64,000 nt of DNA, taken from NCBI GenBank assembly GCA_014905825.1, contig JACGCN010000007.1, forward strand, positions 1,860,001 to 1,924,000, read 5' to 3'. This stretch comes from Lyophyllum atratum (Eukaryota > Basidiomycota > Agaricomycetes > Agaricales > Lyophyllaceae). The translations under genes were made by a program, and so were the position numbers. The number at the start of each line of letters is the position of its first letter. Within the stretch, counting starts at the first letter, position 1. The notes beneath the pieces are model-generated. The model did no database searches. It was not told the DNA's origin and was given only the letters and a program-made list of their open reading frames with translations. Shown here one piece after another: positions 20,580 to 31,595 of the stretch.

Positions 20580-21975
20580 ATGCGTATACCTGACTCGCCC
20601 AAGCTCGAAGCCGTGTCGGATGATATTGACAAAGGTATTCTTGAAAATCCAAGCATAAACACGGTGCTAACCCACCGCAGTCAATGTTTTGAAGGGAAAG
20701 CTCTACAGCGAGCAGCCTGTATTCGACTCCGAAAAGGATAAAACCAAATTTCGTCAATACGAGGAGGCCTGCGACAGAGTGAAGGATTTTTACAAGGAGC
20801 AACATGGTAACCCCTTTTCGATCGCTTCTCCTGTATTCTTACTCACTGTTGGATCCAAAAATAGAGAAACAGACCATGCAATTCAACATTGACGCCCGAG
20901 TCAAATTCAGGAAGTCAGTGCGTGCTCGGATGGGTATGTATCACATTGCGACGCAGACCTTCGCTATACTGAAGACGCGCTTTTTTAGGCATATGGGAGG
21001 CAATGGAGAAATTGAACACCCTGGTGGACGACTCCGATCCTGACGTCAGTGATCTCCACAACCCCGGACTCGACTCGACCTATCAGAGCTGACCCCTGTC
21101 ATGGAATGTAGACCGATGTCTCCCAAATTGAACACCTCCTCCAAACTGCCGAAGCCATGCGCAGGGACGGAAAGCCTGAATGGATGCAAGTCATCGGGTT
21201 GGTCCATGACCTCGGGAAATTGTTGTACATTTTTGGCTCGCAGTATGTTCTTGCCCCCTATCCTATCCGAGGTTCATACTTATGTACACTTTTGTTTCTT
21301 AGAGGTCAATGGGACGTTGTTGGGGTAAGTCTAAGCTTTCACAGCTGTCTTACTATGCAAGCTAAATCTCGATGCTTATCAGGACACGTTTGGTAAGCCA
21401 GAAGCATGTTCCTCTCGTCGTCAACGCACGACTTATGCTCAAATAGTCGTGGGATGCGAATTTTCCGACAAGATCATCTACCCCGACACCTTTGCTGGAA
21501 ACCCAGATTCCAAAGACGCTCTGTATTCAACGGCATATGGGATATACCAGCCTAACTGTGGCTTAGAGAACATAATGTTGTCATGGGGTCACGACGAGGT
21601 TCTTTTCTATCTACTTCCCCTGCTTGAGAATGCCTAACGTTCTTAATCAAGTATCTTTATCTTGTCCTGAAGAACCAGTGCACACTGCCTCCTGAAGGCC
21701 TGGCCATGATCCGATACCACAGCTTTTACCCGTAGGTCAATGGAATGCCTCAGGTAGTGTCGGTTCTGAATACCTTCCCCTTCTACAGGTGGCATCGCGA
21801 AGGGGCATATCAACACTTGACATGTCCTGCTGATAAGGCAGCGCTTGATGCGGTTCGAGCATTCAATCCCTATGACTTATATAGTAAGAGCGATGATCCT
21901 GTCGACCCGGAGGCGCTCAAACCCTACTATATGGCCCTCATCGACAAGTTCTTCCCGGAGATCATTGAATGGTGA
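20580..21975 (+). CDS. MIOX: inositol oxygenase (myo-inositol to glucuronate)
   Basis: Ten exons: 20580-20634, 20681-20806, 20865-20933, 20989-21044, 21112-21242, 21303-21324, 21383-21392, 21447-21598, 21652-21731 and 21789-21975. They total 888 nt and 295 aa, close to the usual 285-300 of the family. All joins are in phase at GT-AG sites, and exon 7 is only 10 nt. Diagnostic sequence: FYKEQHEKQTMQFN near the start, LVHDLGK with the HD iron pair, GQWDVVG, DTFVVGCEFS, MLSWGHDEY (second HD-type His/Asp), IRYHSFYPWHR and a C-terminal YMALIDKFFPEIIEW. The enzyme is a cytosolic di-iron monooxygenase-like fold that cleaves myo-inositol with O2 to D-glucuronate. No genes for later steps are adjacent. 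Confidence 0.95.
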
Positions 21976-22183
21976 ACGAGCTTTGACCTTCCGGACATTT
22001 ACCTTCCTTGCTACTTCATCCCAAAGACAATCCTCCAGACGATTCGATATACCTAGTTGTCTGATACATGAGCGTAAGTAATACATGAGAGACGGCTATG
22101 ATGACAAGTAACAAACGGGAGCGCGGTATCCGATATGTCAAATGGGGTATATGTAAGGAAGGTATCAGGGGTGAGGACTGAGT

Positions 22184-23647
22184 TCATGCTAGCACGCCTG
22201 AATCCGCGAGACAGCGATGATGATGGTGGCCACTGGATTGGCCGCGGAAACGCGTGGAATGTGAACAACGTCCCTCGGAGGATGCCTTTTCGGCAAGGGC
22301 GTCTGATCGAAGCGTATCGCTGATACTCTTCTCACTCTCAATCGACATCGGCACAGTGTCGTGGAAGGTGGTGAGGACTATCTCCTCGGGTGGTAGTTCG
22401 TTCCCTTCGTACGCAAAGCCAAGTCCGACGCGGACCACTATCAAAGCGGGGGCTATGGCCTGGGAAAAGCAATTCGAATAAGCATATGAAGAGACTGGAC
22501 GTAGGGATAGAGAAATGCGTACGCTTAGTTGGGCGAGCATCAGTTCAAGGATCACGCCGGCGTTCATCGTCAGCAGGTAGGTGACCAACTGTACAAGCGC
22601 GGCCGAGGTGTATATCGCCCCGGATTCGACGACCACCCACATAAGAGATTGAAAGTACGGTCCGTTCCGGGAGCCCGTTCCTGAGAGATTGGAGGCATTG
22701 TAGATCCTGCTTGCGAGGAGAAATGTTGCAGTAACTTGTGTCGCGATATTTAATACAAAGGTCGAGGTGACCCAAGACAGGATGTCCGAGGTGAATACAG
22801 AGTGGCCTGAAGAAGTTGCGTTGGTAACGATGGTTTTTATGCCACATACTATAGCTAGTCAGCGCGAAGGTTTAGGGCTCAAGGAAGAAGAGACGCACTC
22901 GTGGTGCCCAAAAGGAGTAGCGCCTAATCACATCATTGATACAAGCCGGTGAACCATAGGCATGAGTGACTCACAGGCAGGGCACATATTTTCCAGCTTC
23001 GTCCCCAAATAATATACACGCGCCATATCTAAAGTGGGCATCAGTGATAAGAACGTCAGCAGGAGCTGCTTTGTCCGAGTCACGCACGAGGAGCGAGTCG
23101 CCAAGTAGAGTCTAGTCAAAATAAAATCAGGCGTTTGTGACATTTAGAGCAGCAGTAGTGGCGTACATTGATGATATAAATAGCCTTGCGACTGGGAAAG
23201 ATGTTGTGGTGGAAAAACGCTTCAGGTCCTCCTTCAAGATTCCGTTGAAAAATGAAGCCTTGCAAGAGTTGGTGGAGCGCGAGAGCGACGTGAGCTGTCG
23301 AGAGGATGAACATGCAGGTGCTCAAGGCTAGTAGGCTCCTGATAATATCGTCATGAAATTAATGACCAGACTCCCTCACTAATACGAGTGACTCACGCAG
23401 ACGCGATCTCTCGACCTCTCCTATAAGATTTGCCCAAGAAGATGCTGCAGACTACTCCGAACACAATGACGCTGAGGTGAACGTGAGCTTCTAAGGGATA
23501 GAGGTCTTCAGGAATGCCACCCACTGGATCCCTGTAGATAAATCAGTTGGGGAATTTCTCGTGGGGTAGCCACGCCATACCATACAGCACTCCTTCACAC
23601 CATACCCCTCCAATGTACGCGACATCGGCGGGGATGTCTGATGGCAT
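22184..23647 (-). CDS. multispan (about seven helices) fungal membrane protein
   Basis: Eight exons on the minus strand: 23581-23647, 23397-23490, 23167-23338, 23088-23111, 22975-23028, 22899-22923, 22523-22854 and 22184-22459. They total 1,044 nt, 347 aa. The start MPSDIPADVAYIGGVWCEG matches a large Agaricomycete family of polytopic membrane proteins. The following hydrophobic spans include HVHLSVIVFGVVCSIFLG, LLALSTCMFILSTAHVALAL, SLLIWRVYIIWGRSWKICAL, a region with an Asn-rich loop, SGAIYTSAALVQLVTYLL and APALIVVRVGLG. The tail is polar, with acidic and His-rich stretches, and is probably cytoplasmic. I place the first intron (90 bp) by fit to family spacing; an alternative 42-bp intron adds residues. 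No ligand or function is known to me; a receptor-like role is only a guess. Confidence 0.75.
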
Positions 23648-24409
23648 GGGTGCTCAGCAGGACGCGCCAAGTCCTAGCAGTGAGTCTTCAACTTCAAGGA
23701 AAAGAAGGGCGCTTCAAGGAGGGCATGCCAAGGATGCCGGAGTAATGGTGGATGAGAGAAAAGGGAGGAAAAGGGGGGCGGCATCGCCCAGATTGATGAG
23801 ATCAACGTAAAAATGAAATGGGGTTAAAAAAACACCCGGTTGTGTCATTCGTTATTATGACGACAAATTGAAAATCGCTGAAATCGTGAAGGTTTGGTAG
23901 GTTTTCTGTCAACATACCTTGTGAGTTATTCTACGCTTTGGCCCTGTCCAGCCCAGGATATTCCAAGGCAGCATCTTAGTTATAGAGCGATAAACCAACC
24001 CTAGCTTTACGTAGTGACTTCCACCAACCAGATATGATGTCGTACTATTGGCGGATGAAAAAGCTGGATTCTGAGATATTCCGAGGTGCTAAGAACAAGA
24101 GATTCGCCAGGTTTTTGAAGATTAGGAACACGACATGCAAAGGTCCACGGAGAGAGATAACGAGGTGGAATGTGAGAAATCGTAGAGCCGTCAACCCTGA
24201 TCTCTGGTTCCTGGCGTGTCTCCGCATCTCGAGGTGTCATCGCCGACTTCCAAGTCGTTACATAGGAAGTCCAAAGACGACCAATCCAGAATGGAAGAGG
24301 ATGGCAATGTGTAGATAGTACTAGATGAAGGTGGAAGGCGACAGCAGAGCTGTGGGCTGCAGACTCAAACAAAGGCAAATTTGATCTCTTCCGTTCCGAC
24401 CGTCACAGC
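23648..24409. other. divergent intergenic region
   Basis: It lies between the starts of the membrane-protein gene (minus) and the dihydrofolate synthase gene (plus), so it probably holds both promoters. No gene is recognised. Confidence 0.5.
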
Positions 24410-25864
24410 ATGTCTATTGACCTCAGTTTAGACAGACTTCAGCGTCTGGTGCAACACTTACCGCCATATACGCGTCCAACCTTTCATATCGCAGGCACGA
24501 ACGGCAAAGGCAGTGTCTCTGCGATCCTCACGTCCATCTTGCGAAATTCGTCACCTCCTCTATCCGTTGGACGGTACAATAGCCCACATCTCGTGTCTAT
24601 TTATGACTGCATCGTGATCAATGGCCAGCCAGTCGAGCCAGATGTTTACGCCACCGCGAGAGCGTATATCGAACGCGTCGATAAAGAACAAGGCACGCGA
24701 CTCAGCAGTTTTGAGCTACTCACGTTGACAGCATTCTTCGTGTTCGAGGAGGCGAAGCTGGATTTTGTCGTGCTCGAGGTGGGCATGGGAGGTCGTTTGG
24801 ACGCAACGAATATCATATCGGACGAGTCAGTGCTTGTTTCGGCATTAACAGCGGTTGACCTTGACCATCAAACGTTGTTGGGGAATACTGTGGTCGATAT
24901 CGGGAAGGAGAAGGCTGGGATTGCTAGGAAAGGACGCCCATTTGTCCTCGGCCCTCAGAAGCACGCTGAGGTAGAAGGCGCAGTCAAGGAAGTGGTAGGG
25001 AGGATAGACGGGGATCTTGTATCTTCCCTGCGGGTGGAGAAGCGCGACTGGGATTATGCAACTGATGGCCCTCAGGAGTCAGCCTTCACTTTGAAATCGG
25101 GGTCTCGTTTCATGGGACCGCCTCCCCAGCCTGTAAAGGTCTATATGCCCTGCTTCTCTCAAGACCTGCATGCCCTACTTCCGCTTTACGGTGATCACCA
25201 AACCGATAATTTGGGGGTCGCTGTCACTGCAATTTCCCTGCTTTTGACGCATCCCTCGTGCGCGCACCATGACCTATGCGCTCGGATAACACCTGAGACC
25301 GTCGTTCGAGGGATTAGGTCTGTACATTGGCCAGGACGGCTTTCGTTCCACGCGATTCCAGCTGAACCCTCGAATCGAATACTCCGGCCGCTCGCGGTAC
25401 TTGCAGACGGTGCTCACAACCCTGCCTCTTCGACCACCTTGGGAGCATACATTAGCCACCTCCTCTCCCTCATCGATCATGATACGCCCATCAACCTCAC
25501 CTATATCGTGTCCCTCTCGCACTCCCCCCCAAAAACACCTCTCCAGACGCTGTCGCCGATCCTTTCACCCGCATTACCGTCAGGGTCTACCTTGAAAGTC
25601 AACGTCAACGTTGCCTGTCTGAGATTTACCCCACCAGAGGGAATGCCATGGGTGAAGTCTGTGGCGCCTTCAGATCTCCGTGAAGTGGTGAGCGCACTCG
25701 TCCCGCACGCGGGAGTTTGGGTCGCCGATGAAGGGTCTCCTGATCAACTGGCAAAGGCACTGCAATGGGCGGCCGAAAGGGAAGGAGACGGACTGGTCAT
25801 CGTCGCGGGAAGTCTATACCTAGTCGCCGATTTCTACCGATTTCTGGGACAAGTAGCGGTCTAG
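24410..25864 (+). CDS. FOL3: dihydrofolate synthase (FOL3-like Mur ligase family)
   Basis: A single-exon frame of 484 aa, unusual in this intron-rich region. The ATP-binding P-loop GTNGKGS is at residues 29-35 in IAGTNGKGSVSA. It is followed by YNSPHLVSIYDCI, the family motif LEVGMGGRLDATNI near 125-140, DHQTLLGNTVVDIGKEKAGI (the lysine likely carbamylated in relatives) and ADGAHNPASS in the C-terminal domain. The short N-terminus without a presequence (MSIDLSLDRL) resembles yeast Fol3 rather than folylpolyglutamate synthase Met7. The enzyme ligates dihydropteroate and glutamate with ATP to make dihydrofolate in the cytosol. Folylpolyglutamate synthase is the alternative, less likely, assignment. 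Confidence 0.88.
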   Translation: MSIDLSLDRLQRLVQHLPPYTRPTFHIAGTNGKGSVSAILTSILRNSSPPLSVGRYNSPHLVSIYDCIVINGQPVEPDVYATARAYIERVDKEQGTRLSSFELLTLTAFFVFEEAKLDFVVLEVGMGGRLDATNIISDESVLVSALTAVDLDHQTLLGNTVVDIGKEKAGIARKGRPFVLGPQKHAEVEGAVKEVVGRIDGDLVSSLRVEKRDWDYATDGPQESAFTLKSGSRFMGPPPQPVKVYMPCFSQDLHALLPLYGDHQTDNLGVAVTAISLLLTHPSCAHHDLCARITPETVVRGIRSVHWPGRLSFHAIPAEPSNRILRPLAVLADGAHNPASSTTLGAYISHLLSLIDHDTPINLTYIVSLSHSPPKTPLQTLSPILSPALPSGSTLKVNVNVACLRFTPPEGMPWVKSVAPSDLREVVSALVPHAGVWVADEGSPDQLAKALQWAAEREGDGLVIVAGSLYLVADFYRFLGQVAV

Positions 25865-27944
25865 ATCCCAGGGTATATCTTTTCGTGTGGCCGGGTCGGG
25901 ATGTGAATATGTAGCAGGTATGGCCTTTCATGATCTCCTGTGAGCTTCGATAATTCCTTACTCGCTACCACATCTAGTAAGGAAAAAGGACTGATGGGCC
26001 AAAGTACACTTGCCATTTTCTTCCGGTATACATGTCAGGATATAGAACCCAATTAGTGGATGCTGTGATCGACTGATGTCTACATGGTGGTCGCGTGCAC
26101 AACACAATCTAGAGTTTGATACCATCTATGGTATTCCTGTCATCCGCCCACCTAAAAAGAGGCGTTTTGGCCCACGGCATGTAAATTCTTTCAATTCGTT
26201 CTTCATCTTGTGCTCATGATATTTCGTCACAGCATCTCTATTCTGGATAGAGCTCCACCCCACACTGCTCGTCGTGTTCACCGGTGCTCATACCGGGCCG
26301 CGATAGCGACGTTTATTTCCAGATACCATTCCGCAGATGCGGCACCGGGCATCCCAGAGTCTGAGAAGTAAATTAATGACCACCGTGCAAATCAGAAGAT
26401 GTGATCATGGTATGGATGTTCCAAGCCCCTTCTCCTTTTGATAGAATTCGCGGCCCGATCCTCCTCGGAATCTAAGCTACGGATTGTCAAGAATTACATG
26501 AAAACTGCAGGGTCCATGAAATCAAGCATGCAGTTATTCGCGTCTCCGTGGCTATTGGTCTGCAGGGAGCGCCTTTCCTGGGCGATAGGCCTTCTTCCAT
26601 CCGTCAGAACGAGAGCTCTGAGTCGCTCAAGTGCGGTCTCTTCAAGTGCTTTTGAGTCCCACTCATAAGGCCGTGGAACGTCTAGACGGTTCGGTCAGTT
26701 TTTGACGACCGCGTGGTCATAGATAGACATCTTGACCGTCTTATTGGCAGAGTGGTTGTACTTATCGTTATGCCCCAACGTACGAAATCATGTCCGCCTC
26801 TCGCTACATTCCTGCCGACCTTAACATAAATTCGGCATGCCGAGAGTCCTTCAATACACCTCCGACATGTGATGGATCACCACACCTCGACATTCTTCCG
26901 AGTATACAAGTCTGATCTCTTGCTATCGACTTGCCTCCTTATTTTCAAGAACCTGCCAGGCACGTTCTCTCAGCGCTGTCGAATCTACGAGTTCTACCGT
27001 CCATCTCTATCTCCACCTCTCCACCGGTTAGTCACGGCTTCCGACAGCTCGTGTGCAGACCATGCGTTTTCGTCCGGTCGTTCGCTCCAGATTGTGGCTC
27101 TGGAATAAATAATGGTTCAACATTTACATGCCTGTCGGATTTGCGTGGCTGGCATCCTGAGACTCTCGGCATCGGACATTGAGCTAAGTCTGCTGCTTCA
27201 TGAAGTTACACTTCGACCGTTTGGAAAGTAGAGACCACGGGTATTCGTGTGCTCGGGCTTTCAATAGGCGACTACAGTATACGTAGGGGCTGAAACCTTG
27301 GATCACGGTCACCTCAAATCCTACGGGGTATCAGTGTTTTCGGAATCCGTCCACATGTTCTGATGTTAAGAATCCATTGACATTCATGGAGATGATGGAT
27401 GTGATGTCCTGTCATGTAGCCACCCGCTTGACATGATGGAGATGATAAAGATAGCGTACGATCTTCGAGACGGAAGACCGCTCAGGATCATATTCAGTCT
27501 TGTCATTGGGCGCTCCGGATCCTCTCTCCCCAGCTTGCTCCGAGCTCCTCGCCGAGACATACGAAAGGGATCGGACCCAAGATCATTTCGGCGTCACCCA
27601 CGGGGCATTGCTGATTATCCGTGTAAACAGAGAGTCCCGAACAGGATGTCTAAGGCATGTCGTCCTGTGATGTGCTGACCACATTGGGGGTGGTGCAATC
27701 CTCCTGCCACGGCATTTGGCGACATTCGCACAGATGATGATGCCCACTAATTATAAATGCGATTCGAGGGAACCTGTATGATACAACAACGCTAGAACCA
27801 AAAAATACTAACGTAAACGACAGAGCATGTGCCAATGGAACGTTTTTGAGTAAAGGAAAGGAATTCGTAATAATCCTGCCTCTGCAAATGGAACTGGTGA
27901 CCCTCTTCCTACCCTCACCGGAACGACGCCGCGATGACTCCCAC
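25865..27944. other. intergenic region, no gene recognised
   Basis: About 2.1 kb with only short frames lacking known motifs, between the 3' ends of the dihydrofolate synthase (plus) and the repeat-peptide gene (minus). Confidence 0.5.
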
Positions 27945-28530
27945 CTACTTCCACGGAGGTGCGTCGGTGGCATCGTCAGCACGTTTCCACGTCGGGGCGT
28001 CGATGGCAGGGTCAGTACGCCTCCACGTTGGTGCATCGACGGCATCGTTGGTACGCCTCCACGTTGGTGCATCGACGGCATCGTTGGTACGCTTCCACCC
28101 AGGTGCGTCGGTGGCACCGTCAGCACGTTTCCACCCAGGTGCGTCTGTGGCATCCTCAGCACGTTTCCAGGGAGGTGCGTCGGTGGCATCGTTGGTACGC
28201 TTCCAGGGAGGTGCGTCGGTGGCATCGTCAGTACGCTTCCAGGGAGGTGCGTCAGTGGCATCGCCACCACGCTTCCACGTAGGCGCATCGATAGCATCGC
28301 CGGTACGCTTCCATGGAGGAGCGGGGCTGACCTGAATAGGAAGGGTACGTTAGATAAGGTCGCGATATGCGAAACCAGATTGCATACGTGGGATGTGACA
28401 TCCTAGGGGATAGCTCAGGTCAGCGCAAAGCTCTATCAATGTAACGTGGCAGACTACTCACAGCGACAGGTGCAGCGCTAACAGCGACGAAGAGGGAGGC
28501 GAAGATGCAGATAAGGGTATCAGTGCGCAT
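27945..28530 (-). CDS. secreted Kex2-processed repeat peptide precursor (KEP-like)
   Basis: Three exons on the minus strand: 28462-28530, 28388-28402 (15 nt) and 27945-28331. The introns are 59 and 56 bp, with gtgagt/gtatgc donors and CTGAC/CTAAC branch-like sites. They encode 156 aa. If the 15-nt exon is skipped the frame is kept (151 aa). The N-terminus is a clear signal peptide (hydrophobic core LICIFASLFVAV, cleavage likely after AVSA). The rest is APPWKR followed by ten 12-residue units of pattern [T/A/G]-x-x-A-[T/I/V]-D-A-P-[T/P/G]-W-[K/R]-R, the last ending WK and stop. Each unit ends in a dibasic site cut by Kex2 in the Golgi, so the product would be about ten related decapeptides such as TDDATDAPPW and TNDAVDAPTW. 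The underlying DNA is a 36-bp minisatellite. There is no CAAX end, so it is not a basidiomycete lipopeptide pheromone. Confidence 0.85.
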
Positions 28531-28594
28531 CGTGGGTGAAGCTCGGAGGGGTGGGACTTGGAGTTGATGACTTCCGCTGGTTAGATGATCATGT

Positions 28595-28600
28595 TATATA
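28595..28600 (-). promoter_or_regulatory. TATA box of repeat-peptide gene
   Basis: TATATA on the minus strand about 65 bp before the ATG at 28530, a spacing that allows a transcription start with a short leader. It supports the minus-strand model over the open plus-strand frames. Confidence 0.6.
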
Positions 28601-31595
28601 GTAAGGGGAACATAACCCAAACGGACCCTCCGGAAATTTGTGTGCCTATCAACGATGCCCGAGCTTCAGGATCACTGTGGTGCTGCATCCCCATAAGGAT
28701 GGAAGCACCTGGCCAATTCTGATTTGAAGTGTAAATAGTCGTGACGGGTGTATCAATGTAAACCCGTAAAGAATGAGTTTATGCGAGCGCGGATAAGATG
28801 GTACACTGTCGTTGGCCGATTCCCGTCAGCAAGTCACACCCAGACAAGATGCTCAAGATCATCTTCCCTTCCCCGAAAGCCCATATCAGATATGTCGCGA
28901 TGCCCTACAGCCAGATATCGTCATCTGCTGTATATTTATTTCGCCCATATACGTACGTCTGCCAGAACGAATGTCAAACGGAGCATAGGGGCCCGGTGAC
29001 GAGAATGCGACACATGACCAAGTGATCAGAATAAACAGCGGTGCGCATGCAACCAAAACGCTTTGAAATTTGAAGATCAGCTACATCAAGGACTTAGATC
29101 AGTCACGGAAAGGACACAAGTAACGACGGTCCATGTATGCTTCACGGCATGAAGAAGTTCAAGGAACCCTACCAAGCACTCTGGGTCTCAATCGACTCGG
29201 AACCTGATCCCCGGTCTAAGGGAGGGAATAGTGAACGTCAAACGAGTGTAATCAGAAAAGTGTATTAGATGGTGGGACGAGTTCCTTGGTGTGCCTGGGG
29301 AAATGACCCCAATGGTGCCTCACAAGACGACGCCGAGAAGCAGCGACTGCCAAACTGGTATCCAGGTAGGAGGATTGATCCCATGCTTTTGCCGAGAAAT
29401 TTGCGCGTGATTTTACGCCCAGTATTTTTGGCCGCTCTCGTCATAAATGTACCGAGACAAGCGATTGATGACGTCGATCTCCTTGATCACAGGGTTCTTC
29501 CCGGGATGCAAGCAACATGATCGCGGTTGGCCGCGACGAGCAGACTTTAGCAGAGCACTCGGAAACTCCTTTGACGTAGAACCGGCGGAAATTCGCAGGG
29601 ATAGAGTCAGATCCCGAGAGGATAAGGAAGAAGGATAGCCTGAACATGAAAGTGGTGCCCGAAACACTCCTCGGACGATGTAACATCCACAGGAACCCGA
29701 CTTTTTGGGTCTTCGAGACCGGCGCAAGAGCTGAAGACCCTCGCTTAAGAGTGATAAGGGCACGGAGACGACAAAGTCCTTTGAACGCGAGTGTGACGGG
29801 AACATTCGCACCGGACCCACAGTGGGCTCCAAGAATTCCTAGCCCAAGCTGAAAGTCATGAGGCGATCATTCAAACCGTATTGAGAGGCTGGGCGACGTA
29901 CCGACACGGGAAGTGCTCACACGACTTGCGATCACCGCCCTTCCTTATCAGCCCAAAACGGTCCATCCCAGTGGTAATCGCCAATATCGTTCAACCCACC
30001 GTAGCAGAGTGTCGATATCTTCTTTGCTTCTCGGGCAAACACAGAGCGGGTGATGAACGTGAGTGTGAGATGTTGATTGACATAGTGATAGCGAATGGGC
30101 CCCCCATCATGGACATGAAGGAATGCATTGGTCGATTGCGCTTGTTGCCATTTCACGGCCCTCGTAACTCTTGGCAGTCAGGTCGCGCCCTCCTAGCAAC
30201 TTCAATCGCCTCGGAGAGTGCAGGCACACCTATCCACAGAACCTCGAGTGGCCTATCATTATCTACTTCGAAAATCGAAGTGAGCTAGCGTCTCCGTTCG
30301 CCTCGTACCACGTACCCTTCCCAAAGAAGGTCCGAGAGACGATCACCTGGTCCGGCGCCTTATGGGGCCTGGCCAGCGCACAGTGCGCCGTGCATCGCTC
30401 GGGCTCTCCGCCGGGTGCCCCGACTTCGGTGATGGGTGGTTCTTGTGCCTCGCAGGTGCATGTGCCCATGCGTCGCCCCACGCCGGCAACACGTCCACAT
30501 GAATCCCCTCCCCTCGTCCATCAATCTACAATCGCATTTGTACAAAAAGCGCACAAGACTTCGATGTCATTCTGTCGGTGTTTTATGTCGCGTGTCGGTG
30601 GCGTGCAGCGCCGGGCGGTGTCGCATATCCCGCGCAGTGCGACTTAGATAGAGCCGGTTTCGGATATGGGAATTGCTCCAAGACGATACCCTCGGGCGTA
30701 CGATATGCCGTGGAGAGACAGCTCGATGCTTGATACAAGACGTAAGTGCCCCGCAACTATCTCTGGTCGCCGTTCCATTTCGAAGAGTCCAAGATCTGGA
30801 GCGCTGGATTAGCAGCGTCACGCTCGGTCGGCGAACTAGAATGCGGTAGACAGGTCTCAAGCTTCAAGTTGGTGGTAGTGGATGTTCGATGGATATCGAT
30901 ACCAGGTTGCCAGGGGTGGAAGGCGGGATATCATGGACTTGAACATGAGCGTGGCACGACGGAGGGGGAGAAAGCGAGGAAATGGCAATCTGACTGCTAC
31001 GTGAGCAGAGGGTGGAAGTCTGGAAGGAGGAGGACTCGGAGAGTCGAACTAGTGGAGGTTGGTGTAGTCACGGTTTAGTCAGAACTTCGCATCAGAAGCT
31101 GCTGCAAAGCTGCTGTTCAACGTTGTGTTTGTTGTGGTCCAACATCGACGTTGTGCAGGACCCGTTAATACTCTCGACCGAGCAGGTGCATATGGTGCGC
31201 TAGCGGTATGAGTGCACTGTGCCACAGGCATGTGTGTCTAGTATGGGCGCAATTGAGAAATGTGTCACTTGCACATCGATGACTGATGTGAAGGGTACCA
31301 AAACGCCGTTCATAGCAGTCATAACCCCGCTCCGCTTTCCTTCATTCGCTGGTGAGTTGATCCTACCGCCACACTGTCAAGCCCGTTTACATTGTATCAC
31401 GAAGAAATTGTCGCGACATGCTTGAACAGGTTACAGAAGTCGATCGCTCCGCATCGAGCGACACGGAGGCTGGCTACATCCACTCTGTGGCGCCTGATCC
31501 ACGGCGTCCTGATCCTCTTGATAATCCTGTACGCCGCCTCGTACCCGAGCATCGTTAATGGTCTTGACGCCCCCTTAGCGTATCGAGGAGGAGGG
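28601..31595. other. long intergenic region, no gene recognised
   Basis: About 3 kb. Several frames of 70-160 codons overlap on both strands (for example 29413-29832 minus, 29881-30288 plus, 30171-30647 plus), but none shows a domain or spliced continuation. I looked for a DUF3328/UstY-like partner of the peptide gene (HxxHC motifs) and saw none. Confidence 0.4.

Noticed and set aside
22545..22847. 100-codon minus frame and other shadows inside the membrane-protein gene
   Set aside because: They are out-of-phase readings of its exon 7. The spliced model explains the region.
23112..23166. Suspected frameshift making the membrane-protein gene a pseudogene
   Set aside because: Placing introns at 23112-23166 and 23029-23087 gives TLLGDSLL followed by IWRVYIIWGRSWKIC in phase, matching the family.
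27945..28331. Direct-repeat array considered as CRISPR or as a simple non-coding minisatellite
   Set aside because: There are no unique spacers and this is a eukaryotic context. The frame and signal peptide indicate coding repeats.
27846..28406. Long plus-strand open frames (186, 133 and 107 codons) over the 36-bp repeat region, and a 215-codon minus frame at 27650-28297
   Set aside because: A repeat unit divisible by three leaves several frames open at once. Only the spliced minus-strand frame has a signal peptide, dibasic cleavage sites, good introns, a natural stop and a TATA box.
31392..31595. Upstream hydrophobic extension of the APH pseudogene
   Set aside because: Family members start with a soluble segment. 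This extension has no similarity and is probably untranslated or chance sequence.
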